Shown piece by piece: positions 52,974 to 61,971 of a stretch of 64,000 nt of DNA. Within the stretch, counting starts at the first letter, position 1. Each line of letters starts with the position of its first letter. The position numbers were made by a program, and so were the translations under genes. Origin of the DNA: Bathynomus jamesi (taxonomy: Eukaryota > Arthropoda > Malacostraca > Isopoda > Cirolanidae); the NCBI GenBank assembly GCA_023014485.1, contig JAJOZX010001075.1, positions 1 to 64,000 on the forward strand, in the 5' to 3' direction. The notes under the pieces are model-generated. The model was not told the DNA's origin and did no database searches. It was given only the letters and a program-made list of their open reading frames with translations.

Positions 52974-54490
52974 TTAATCCTCTTCATCACTATCATCGGA
53001 TAGATTACCGGTACTTGGGTTGTTATCGCAACCACTGATTTGGCACTCGCCACAAGCGGCTGAACAGGGCATTCCATTACGCTTGCATCCACATCTTGAA
53101 GTAGCACATTTCGTCTTGCAGGAGCAGAGGATCATGTTGAGTAGATAATTTGGAGCTGGTGGCTTGTCGCAGGCTGTAGGGTAGTAGGAATTATTCTTTA
53201 CATACCAACCCCACTGTTCTGCATCAATCTTCTCTTCTGTAGACTTCCAAATTAGTATTTGAAAGTATGTGCGAAAGCTGTGGTACTTTGTGGACGCATC
53301 GGTAGGTGGCAAACGTTCGGGTGTAACAAAAGATTTAGCTGTAGCTACCTTTTCAACTAACATTCGATGACGTAGTGCGTTAGTGGATTCAAGTGTTTTG
53401 CAGCCATACAACAGAAGCATTGCCTTTCTTCCAGCGGCTTCAATGTCAGAGTGTTGGCAACAATCAGAACAGAATGTATTTGCAACTGAACGGAGTTCAG
53501 CCACCTTCATCAGTGTGTCGAATGCTTTGGCTTTACCGATCGAAAAAATTCTGGATGTGCTATCACAGCCCGTGAAAGCATGCACAAACAGGAGATACTT
53601 GCAGATGTCATTGCCTAACAATGATTGAATGCTGAGAATATCATACACAGGATTAGGAGATGGTCCCCGTCTTATATCGCTGCGATAGTACAACTTGAAA
53701 CCACTGTCCTTGGCATGGTACAGAAGGAGAATCAGCAAGTCGGTGTCTTCCCCTATTACTGTTGTAGTTGCATTTTCTGATGAGGAAACTGCTGCACGAA
53801 CGATGTCCACATCAGCATCCCCATCTGCGTTGTGAACAGTACACCCGTGCTTCTTCAACATCTCACCTACGAGGGAAATAAATGCTTGCTTGTTGTTTTC
53901 ATTAGCCAAGAAGTGTTCCTTCTGGCCAACAAACTTCATGCTTGGACTGAGATTCACATTTCTGCTTGTCTTGGTGCTGCGTCTTCTGTGGGTCATGTCC
54001 TTGATCGTAGGAGAGCTGCTGTAGCCATCAAAAACAATGATTGCTTTTCCATATGTTTTCAGAGTGAAATCGGCATATGAGTTGGCGATGCTGTCATATG
54101 TTTCATCTTGACGCCAGGAAACACGATGTAGTAGAGATCCACCATCCAATACGTACTGGTCTGTGCACTGAATTTCTTGAACTTCTTCCATGCGTAAAGT
54201 GTCAGTGTATTTGATTATTGCATGAGCTAGCTGAGACTTATCGGGTTTCTCAAGATACTTCGTGATTCGAACAATGCAGGAGGATATGCACACAGTTCGT
54301 AACACATGACATCTTCAAGATTCATGTCTCCGCCAGTGGCAACAGTCATCATTCTCTGAAACAGTAGTGCAGGATCTACTTCTATATCTGAAGCATCAGT
54401 GATCACAACGGCAGAAGCAGATCCTAGTGTTTTCACTTTGTCAGATCTTTTGGCAGAATATGTAAAGGCTTGTTTCCCAATCATTTTTAC
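52974..54490 (-). pseudogene. Academ-like protein, C-terminal part: XPG-like nuclease and CXC domain
   Basis: A long frame (54305-52974, 443 aa), preceded by 54484-54227 in another frame. Motifs: YGKAIIVFDGYSSSPTIKD, DGDADVDIVRAAVSS, TTTVIGEDTDLLILLLYHA and LLFVHAFTGCDSTSRIFSIG. These acidic clusters and the GCDS loop are the XPG/FEN1-like signature. The C-terminal CXC Cys-rich domain reads CSCKTKCATSRCGCKRNGMP then CSAACGEC, ending in the acidic DDSDEED. The XPG block would be a structure-specific nuclease acting on DNA junctions, plausibly during transposition (inference). This half is almost undamaged. Confidence 0.7.
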
Positions 54491-54699
54491 GACAATGTTC
54501 GTACCGATGAATGCAATTGATGAACGTTAACTCCAGGATCAGCAGTTAGCCCTGTTACAATGTTGCAGAGACCCGAGGTAGAATGGAATGGGGATAAGGA
54601 TTCCAGACGTTCAAGTACTTTCTTCATGTCATTACTGTCCCTGATTTGTCTACTTCCCTCATTTCCTTGTGCTGTTCACTACTTTCCAACAAGACTCTG

Positions 54700-57354
54700 G
54701 TGTATTCCTGCATTGCTAAGTTATAAGTGGAACACAGAGGCATAGAAAAGAGCCACGTTGTCCTTTGGATGTGTAAATCCACTTCCGCGTGTCAGTCCGC
54801 CTCTGCTTTTCAGGGAACGCATTAGTACTTGTTCTATCACCAGGTCTGTGCCGAGTCCGGCCCATAATCTGTCGCTTCTTCTACCACAAACTTACCTTCC
54901 TGGAACATTTTGTTAACGGCTGGATTTTCAGAAGGCAAACTTAACATTTTCTGCAGGTACAGGTATATCGATTTCAGGTAATTGTGATGTCCGGCTGCTG
55001 CAATTATGGGGATGGTCTCCAGCATAGCTTGCAAGTTCAAATCCCACGAGCCGGTTCTGTCTGCTGTTATCAAGGAACGTGCAATGTTGATCATTCGCTG
55101 ATATTCCAACCAGAGTTGACTTGTTTGCGAAGTAGATTGTAGGTCAGTTTTCTTCGCATCCAAAGTGTTGCAATCTGAGACAATGCATTCGAAGATTCCA
55201 CATCCTCAACTGATTGTTTGGCGGTCATAACATCGTCGAGCAGGTCACAAGCTTCCTTATGGAGGTCATGAGGAGTTCCATCTTCATTACGAGGGAAAAC
55301 GTCTGCGACTAGTAAGGTACTAAGAGCTGCATCTACTATCATATGACCACGTATCGCTCTTGAAACAGCTTTTCCAGACATCATGTGTTGCACAGCATTT
55401 GGTCCGTATATTTCTTGAAGTACTTCAGACAATCCTGAACCATTCATAAGAGTACCGACTGCTCCCAAAAGATTCATCAGAGTGTGAAATGATCCCAGCA
55501 TTAAAACAATGTCCTGCAGGTCTCTCTGTTCATTGATGATTTGGGAAGCTTTCCAGAACAAAGGCTGATCAAAGGTAAAATGCATGGGACTTTTTGATCG
55601 CGTGCTATCTTGCTCAAATATAGTAATGTCGAAAATATGCAGGTCATGTCATTGCGACATATCTATGATGGGAAGGAACGTGATCGACGCCACACCTGGA
55701 TGTGAGACACTTGATCCACCGTGAATTGCTTGCATTGTTCCGGACCAACTTGGACCTGATCTTTCTGCTGAAGATATCTGCCAGGGAAGACTAAGTCGAC
55801 TTATGGTGGCAGTGGGTACTGGAAGTTCGCGGAATGAGATGTCCCTCAACATGCTTCTCGCGTGTCTATATTCCCTAATGTCAACGGTTGCAATCTTCTT
55901 AATGTCATTGTCACCAACATTACGCCTGTGAATAGAAGGGTGGATCTTGATCTTCGGAGTTATTGCGGCAATCATACCCATTCCATGAAAGGTATTCTTC
56001 CCATCCAAAGTGCAGACATCATGATCGACGTTATCTGCTGCTAGAAGGACTGCAGTGTTTTCATCAACAGTAAAAGAGCCAGACCCACTTGCCAGCGCCG
56101 CGTTTCTTTCGAATCTTGTTACTTCTGCATACGACGAACAGTAACCCAGCTGATGGAGAACGTCAATAAGGTACCTTGACTAAAGTTGTGGTTTAGCTGA
56201 ACCGACAAACCGATCTGTAGTGGACATAGTAATCCTCTAGGACGGGTTGCTTGCATAATGCTCTGCCCAATTGCACCTATTTTTCTTGAAGCATCCTGTC
56301 CCGCAAATGCTTTTGATAATAGCAATTTCAGACTGTTGGGAATGTAATCAAGAGCACTTTCTGCAGTGATGTCATTTGGAGATGGATACACATCTTTTCT
56401 AGGCGAGTCGACAGACTTGATATCACTTCTGATTATTTTTGCAGCAGCTTCTACTAGGTAAATCTTCTGTAGCTCTATATCTATATCACATTCTTTCGAC
56501 TTTTTGTGACAATCTATAAGAATTTCATTAGCTGTCTCTCGTAGTGTTACTACATCTGCCTTCCCACTTTCACCTGATATTATGATCTTGTCTCCGTAAC
56601 GTTCTAAAAGCTTTCTCTTCATGTGCCTGCGTTCGTAGACAGAGCTCTGACTTCCTTGAAGATATTCATTCCTCCATTTTGGAAATTAGGTCTCCAATCA
56701 ACAGTTGTTCATCATCATTCTCTTCCAGGTAAGCACAGGTCTGAAGGAATGCTTGGTGTTGCTCTTCATTAGTTGGTCTCCCTTTCTTCGAATCATGATC
56801 GTCGGAGTATGCGCGAGGAATGTTTTTTCCACTTCGAAAATTTACGCTGCAGGTGTGATGGTAGACACAATCTGCAGCAGGAAGATCACGAAGATAATAC
56901 GCCAGACGGCCTTTTACATTAAACGATCATTCATCGCAGCGGCTTTCACAGCACCATTTTATGGTTTCGGAGAACTCTGTAGTTCTTATTTTGACATGCT
57001 CTGATTTTGGTTTGTGTTTGGAAAAAAGTCCACAAAGGTATCACAAAACAAAGAGTGAGTAGCACTGGAAAATGCGTATTCATGAAAACGAGCACTTTTC
57101 CTTGGTATTGCCTCGGCTGCGGTCTGTCGCTTCTTTATTTCAATGGTCTTTTTATCCGTAAACCTTTTCCTACATACAACGTGAACACTTATTCCAGCTG
57201 TTGCAACAACATCGCTTCCACGGCTGCGGCTGGATGCATTTATACCATCTGCTCCTTTTTGCGAGATGTGAACCACTTCCTGTCCGCTGTCCAATTTCTC
57301 CTTACAAATCACGCACAATTCTTCAGGGGTCTGCATTCTTGAAGGCGGACGCAC
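54700..57354 (-). pseudogene. Academ-like protein, N-terminal and central parts
   Basis: Minus-strand frames in order. 57354-56986: a Cys/His module (EELCVICKEKLD ... HVVCRKRFTDK). 56622-56119: KRKLLERYGDKIIISGESG, VDSPRKDVYPSPNDITAESA. 56008-55649: YREYRHARSML-like sequence, VASITFLPIIDMSQ. 55585-55091: GSFHTLMNLLGAVGTLMNGS and HMMSGKAVSRAIRGHMIVDA. 55163-54837: ADRTGSWDLNLQAMLETIPI. Then a stretch with LWAGLGTDLVIEQVLMRSLK (about 54780-54860). The central block probably includes the transposase core, but I cannot point to all its catalytic residues. Breaks occur near 55650, 55100 and 54840. Confidence 0.6.
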
Positions 57355-58029
57355 ACCGAGTCAGCCGTACACCGAGTCAGTCTGAAACAGAAAACACAAA
57401 TTAATAAACTGTGTTGCAGTATTTAAAAGGAGTACATAATAACAGTTTTAAAGAAAATGACAAGCACAAATACGCAGATTTGATAGTGGGTAGTAGGAAT
57501 TAAAGAGTTGTATATAATATAAGTTTATAAAGATGTAGCAATGTCCATTCTCACATACACTCCATACAGTATATTTTATTTACATTACGTGACGTCATAG
57601 TTTAATACTAGCCGCCTAATACAATTTTTAGTCATATAGGTTAATTTAGAAACGAAAATGTGCTTTAAAACATTTTACTGATCAAGAAAAACGTCATAAC
57701 TCTCTCTACAAAGCGAAATTAAAATTTATTTATTTCGTAGGAAACTGCCACTCCGCCATTTTGAATTTCATTTTTGGGGGTGTTCCCGGGGTCCAATTTT
57801 GTCGGATTTTGGATATGTTATTCTGCAATGGTTCCTGAGCTGGAAACAGTTTAGAAAGCTTCTGAAGCAATTTTGCCCAGTTTGAAGCTATTTTTGCTCT
57901 AGATTGCCTGGACTACATCATGAAAAAGGAAAAACTATAGTATTTGTCATTTACCATTACTTATACGCACTATAGTGGATTTAATTTTCCTAGAAGAGTT
58001 CCTTGTTCCATGCACGGTCTGTGTGTATC

Positions 58030-58083
<54 letters not shown>
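58030..58083. repeat. (TA)n-(GA)n compound microsatellite
   Basis: TA (58030-58053) followed by GA (58054-58083), at the outer end of the palindromic repeat. Confidence 0.9.
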
Positions 58084-58084
<1 letters not shown>

Positions 58085-58087
<3 letters not shown>

Positions 58088-58335
58088 ACTCATAAAAATG
58101 TTAACGCTTATATGAGGTTTTATTTATTTTATTTCCAATTTATTTGAAAACTTTTTTTGTGATACAAACAGTGCTTCATACATCTCTACTTGCTGTCCAC
58201 GGATATCCATGCATGTATGAAAGCGGTCAAACGTTGCTTCCAGAGGCACATCTCTGGTGGTATTGATTGGATGACATCTGTAATTCTTGCCCGGAGAAAA
58301 ACCCATATAAGATTTATTATTTTTTAAATCACCCC
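58085..58335 (-). pseudogene. possible Tc1/mariner transposase C-terminal fragment
   Basis: The minus strand reads KSYMGFSPGKNYRCHPINTT, then FDRFHTCMDIRGQQVEMYEA and ends SNKLEIK. The FDR..TC.DIRG.QVE phrase resembles the C-terminal tail of some mariner-family transposases. There is no catalytic part and it lies between two GA microsatellites. Weak call. Confidence 0.3.
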
Positions 58336-58344
58336 GTGTGTGTG

Positions 58345-58363
58345 TATATATATATATATAATA

Positions 58364-58426
<63 letters not shown>
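58345..58426. repeat. (TA)n-(GA)n compound microsatellite
   Basis: A second TA then GA array with the same order as the one at 58030. Confidence 0.9.
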
Positions 58427-58427
<1 letters not shown>

Positions 58428-58459
58428 AATTTATGTAAAATGTATGTTTTAATTTGTGT

Positions 58460-58620
58460 GCATGGCGCAGGACGGTCCTGAATGAGTCGGGTGTGCCTTG
58501 CTATGTGAAACAGGGAGTCGAGACAACAACTGTCTTGCGTCAAATCAGGTCTAAAGGTTGGTCCAGTCTGATTTCCATGTGCTGGGAAACTGACGCACGG
58601 AACATTTGCAATGTTGGTAG
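58460..58620 (+). mobile_element. 3' tail of a CCCH-family LINE, 5'-truncated
   Basis: ggcgcaggacggtcctgaat, gagtcgggtgtgccttgcta and gacgcacggaacatttg match in order the 3' UTR of LINE copies 1 and 2. It ends in (TA)n at 58621-58687. It is more diverged than the copy at 5.1 kb and has an internal insertion. Confidence 0.65.
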
Positions 58621-58689
<69 letters not shown>

Positions 58690-58690
<1 letters not shown>

Positions 58691-59488
58691 AAAGGAAATA
58701 ACATTGAGTGTTAAAATGTAAACTTTTGCTTGATTGGATTCTCTGCAAACAAACCTTTTCAGCAAACTGATGAAAAGCGAAAAGCTAGGATCTCCCAACT
58801 TCGACATAGGGTTGAACCCGCCGATTCCCCAATTACCCATACGGGTGCTGGGTCATCAGAGGCAATTTGTCTTTTAGAATTTTACCCAGAAATTCACGCC
58901 TTAAATGAGATTCGATCTTCCCATTGTCTGATCGCGATTATACCGTGAACCTCGAAGGCGTCCATATTATACGTTTTGATAATAAAAACTAAAAATATAT
59001 TATGCAAATCGCGCTACGATATAAATTCAAAGTGAACAGAGTAAAAAATGTTATAAATTATATTGCCAAGAGCATCAATGTAAAAAAAGAAATAGTTACG
59101 GAAATGAATTATTTATTCTACACCATTTTATGATATATGTTGTTTCGCATTTTTATAATGAAATATGGGTTGTAAATCCCTAAGACTTTTATCATCAAAT
59201 CTTTAAAAAAAATTATGAAATGATGAATATATGAATCTGGAAATGAAAAAGCTGTACTTTTTATCGTATACATAGTTTATATTCTATATTTAATGTTATA
59301 TACTCATACGAGTTATTTAAGATAAAATACATAACTTATTAACAGATTTATAATATTTCTTGCTCGGTTAAGATACGAAATATTTTCCAAACGAAAATCC
59401 AGTTACGACAAAATAAATAAATATATATATATATATACACACACACAGTATATATGGAATAACACGCATAAACACCTGCGCTTTTTGT
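58690..59488. other. AT-rich non-coding stretch
   Basis: No gene or clear repeat; TA/CA microsatellite at 59420-59448. Confidence 0.4.
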
Positions 59489-59584
59489 ATGAAACAAAAA
59501 TGACTCCGCCAGAAGCCCGGGAACCGGCTACTCCAACTCAGGAGGTCCAGGGTTCGAATCCTGTTGGAAATATTTTTGTTTCAT
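59489..59584 (+). repeat. tRNA-like sequence inside a 13-bp inverted repeat
   Basis: ATGAAACAAAAAT (59489-59501) and ATTTTTGTTTCAT (59572-59584) bracket a 70-base stretch containing ctccaactcaggaggtccag and a B box ggttcgaatcc (59551-59561) inside a ccagg/cctgg-type arm. The A box is not convincing. Confidence 0.45.
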
Positions 59585-59864
59585 ATGTATATTTTTCTTC
59601 CACTACTGCGGAAAAGTGTTTGGCCATCCGTCACTTTATTCTACGAACAGCGATATTCAGTTAGTAAGGTAAGTTTCTTGATTAAAAGCCGCACTATTAA
59701 ATTAAGATTCAAATAATGTGTCAGTGAAAAAATGTCTCTAAAAACTTAATGAAGACATTAAACGCAATTGCCACAACTGTTCATAAAAATAGACGTTGAA
59801 GATCATCAAAGCAATCACGATCTCATAATGAACACCTGAGAATGAGATCCTTTTGTGATAGTAC

Positions 59865-59918
<54 letters not shown>

Positions 59919-60018
59919 CCATTTGTTCGTTCTTTCTCCTCATCTTGTGCGGAACGTTCTTCTATACAAGCGTCGTTCTTTACGTTAATTATACTGTGTT
60001 GTTTGCAGTTAAAATGTA
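59865..60018 (+). repeat. 5'-truncated SINE copy after (TA)n
   Basis: After TA repeats (59865-59916), the sequence atttgttcgttctttctcct...ttgcagttaaaatgtatata is almost identical to the body of the SINE at 60184-60284. Confidence 0.7.
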
Positions 60019-60102
60019 TATATGTGCGACATGCGCAGGGTGCCCCCTCAGGGCATTGGTTTCTGCTCGTAAGTAGGAGAATTACGGCTTCTGATTAAGC
60101 GA

Positions 60103-60306
60103 GGCCCATGGTGTAGTGGTTAGCATATCTGACCGGCAATCGGAAGATCCCGGGTTCGATTCCCGGGTGGTTACCTCATTTTTCATTTGTTCGTTCTTTC
60201 TCCTCATCTTGTGCGGAACGTTCTTCTATACAAGCGTCGTTCTTTACGTTAATTATACTGTGTGTTGTTTGCAGTTAAAATGTGTATATATATATATATA
60301 TATATT
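60103..60306 (+). repeat. tRNA-derived SINE, complete
   Basis: The tRNA-like head (60103-60172) has A box tggtgtagtggttagc, a 5-bp anticodon stem TCTGA/TCGGA with loop CCGGCAA, and T arm CCGGG-TTCGATT-CCCGG. The acceptor ends (ggcccat against gtggtta) do not pair, so it is not a functional tRNA. The body 60178-60284 follows and the element ends in (TA)n (60286-60306). The near copy at 59920-60018 shares the body only. Confidence 0.75.
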
Positions 60307-60309
60307 TTA

Positions 60310-60748
60310 GGGTTGTTCTTATTTTGCGACTTTGTAATTATTATGACTGCTCCCCCAGATATTGTGCGAATAGCCATAAAAACAATTCATGTGAGGTTTG
60401 AGAGTAATCGGATAATTTTTAAAACCTCCCCCGGCATTTTTGTATTCTCCCCTCTGTGAACTCAGTGAACTTTTGGGTTGCTTCTTCGATTGTTCCGCCT
60501 CCTAGTGCGTTCGGTTTTAGTAAATAATATTACGCAGTAACTGAGTTATTGCCATCCTAGCGGTGGAGTCGGTTGTGCAGATATTTTAGTTTCGTCTTCC
60601 CTTATAGGCCGAGAAGCCAAGCCTCCAAGGTATTGATTTCTCAAATAAATTGTGGAAAAGTAAACTTGTAGATGACAATGTTAGCTTGCTAGCGACGGAA
60701 TCATATTTTAATTTTATATCATTTAATTTTAATTCATTATCATAGAAG
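60310..60748. other. non-coding region before the 60.8-kb transposase
   Basis: No gene. It could hold a 5' exon or leader of the transposase, but no inverted terminus matching its 3' end (complement of cttatgggacaccctg) is visible. Confidence 0.35.
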
Positions 60749-60810
60749 AAATTCATATTTTTCTATTTCTACAAACCATAATTCATATTTTTCTCTTTCT
60801 ACAGGCCATA
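60749..60810 (+). repeat. 30-bp tandem repeat ending in an acceptor-like site
   Basis: attcatatttttctatttct-acaaaccata is followed by attcatatttttctctttct-acaggccata. The second copy ends ctctttctacag, a good splice acceptor, 6 bases before the transposase ATG. Confidence 0.55.
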
Positions 60811-61809
60811 ATGTCTGTGAGCAAGGGAGAACGAATCCAGATAATTCTACTCATAGGAAATCGGAGTCAAAGAGAGGCCGCTGCTGAATTTAACAGACTG
60901 CATCCAGACCGCGAGCCAATAACACAGAGTTGTGTTAGCAGACTTGTTGCAAAGTTTAAGGAAACAGGATCCATAGAAGATACACCACGCAGTGGACCTT
61001 CAAGGAGATCCACTGACGATGATACAGCGACTGCTATCCTGGCTCATTTTAACAGAAGTCCCAATAAGTCTCTTCGGCGATTGTCCGCCGAGACAGGAGT
61101 GTCGAAAAGTAGCATCCATCGCATTCTTCAGGCTCACAAATGGCATCCATATAAACTTCAGATGGGCTACGGAACAATATGCTCGGGATGCCAATTTCCC
61201 GTCCACTTTCTCTTCAGTGACGAGGCTGTTTTTTATGGAAATGGTGAGGTAAATCGACAGAACACCCGCTACTGGTCTCAAAACAACCCTCACTGGTATA
61301 CCTCTTCAAAGGAACAAGGTGTATCTCGGGTGATGGTATAGTGTGGCATTTGGAAGGATCGCATCATAGGCCCCCTCTTTTTCGATTATCATGTCACTGG
61401 AGGCACCTACCTACGTATGCTCAAGGAAGAAGCATTTCCTAGTGTCTTGAACGAAGAAGGAAATTTCCCAACATGGTTCCAGCAAGACGGCGCTCCTGCA
61501 CATTACAGCACTCAAGTAAGGGAATACCTATACCAACAATTCCCTGGTCATTGGATAGGACATCGAGGGCCTGTGGAATGGCCAGCTAGAAGCCCGGATC
61601 TCACGCCACTAGATTTTTATCTCTGGGGTTACTTGAAAGCGCTGGTATACGCAGAGAAAACTAGGAGTGTTGAACATTTGCGGCAGCGCATTATTGGGGC
61701 ATGTAACACCATTACTGCTGACATCATTCACCTTGTGCTTGCTGACTGGGTATCACATCTGAATTTGTGTATTGAAAACAATGGTGGACATATTGAGCAC
61801 GTTCTGTAA
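60811..61809 (+). pseudogene. DD41D-type transposase with a single stop codon
   Basis: A 333-codon frame without frameshift: MSVSKGERIQIILLIGNRSQ and helix-turn-helix regions (SCVSRLVAKFKETGSI; KSLRRLSAETGVSKSSIHRI). The first Asp is in HFLFSDEAVFYGNGEVN, the second in WFQQDGAPAHYSTQVREYL and the third in WPARSPDLTPLDFYLWG, with 41 residues between the last two. The C-terminus is LCIENNGGHIEHVL. The only lesion is TAG at 61339-61341, where relatives have Trp (VMV-W-CGIW), a one-base change. It belongs to a different DD41D family from the 36.6-kb element. Confidence 0.85.
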
Positions 61810-61876
61810 ATAAAAGTTTTTGTTTTGCCTTTTTTTATTATTTTTCCTATGATGCCGAACTTATGGGACACCCTGT
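61810..61876 (+). repeat. 3' terminus of the 60.8-kb DD41D element
   Basis: Ends gatgccgaacttatgggaca-ccctg followed by TA, a standard outer end for this group. The 5' mate is missing from the window. Confidence 0.65.
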
Positions 61877-61971
61877 ATATCATTAATTTATATTAATCGT
61901 TATATTTCATGTTATAAGGTGTCTATTTTTCTAGTAAGTTTTAACATTTTCCCCTTCACAGACCTGAAATC

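Larger units (their letters stand above)
52567..57915 (-). mobile_element. Academ-like DNA transposon (element 2)
   Basis: Terminal inverted repeats of about 170 bp (left TAGTCCAGGCAATTTG..., right ...attgcctggacta) enclose 5349 bp. CAT at 52564-52566 and 57916-57918 is a 3-bp target duplication, confirmed against the unfilled paralogous site gctaacatcatg at 52107-52118. The coding strand is minus. The protein has the same module order as element 1 and XPG-like plus CXC domains; 3-4-bp duplications are usual for Academ. Confidence 0.75.
51616..58030 (-). mobile_element. palindromic, partly dimeric repeat, split by an Academ-like transposon
   Basis: Segments A (gaactcagaatggttcc...catgatgctagcccgac) and M (ctgcaaagcagataggatcc...) are arranged A(+) 51616-51805, M(+) 51806-52075, A(-) 52076-52262, M(-) 52263-52510, A(-) 52515-52566 continuing at 57916-58030. 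Read on the minus strand this is A-M-A followed by inverted M-A, with (TA)n at both outer ends. That is the tandem-plus-inverted order seen in Penelope-like elements, but there is no coding region and no convincing ribozyme. Confidence 0.65.

Noticed and set aside
58124..58840. 238-codon minus-strand frame
   Set aside because: Most of it is translated TA and GA microsatellite; only the last 70 residues might be a transposase tail.
60103..60172. Functional tRNA-Ala (loop CCGGCAA)
   Set aside because: The acceptor ends do not pair and a SINE body follows; the B box and T arm alone do not make a tRNA.
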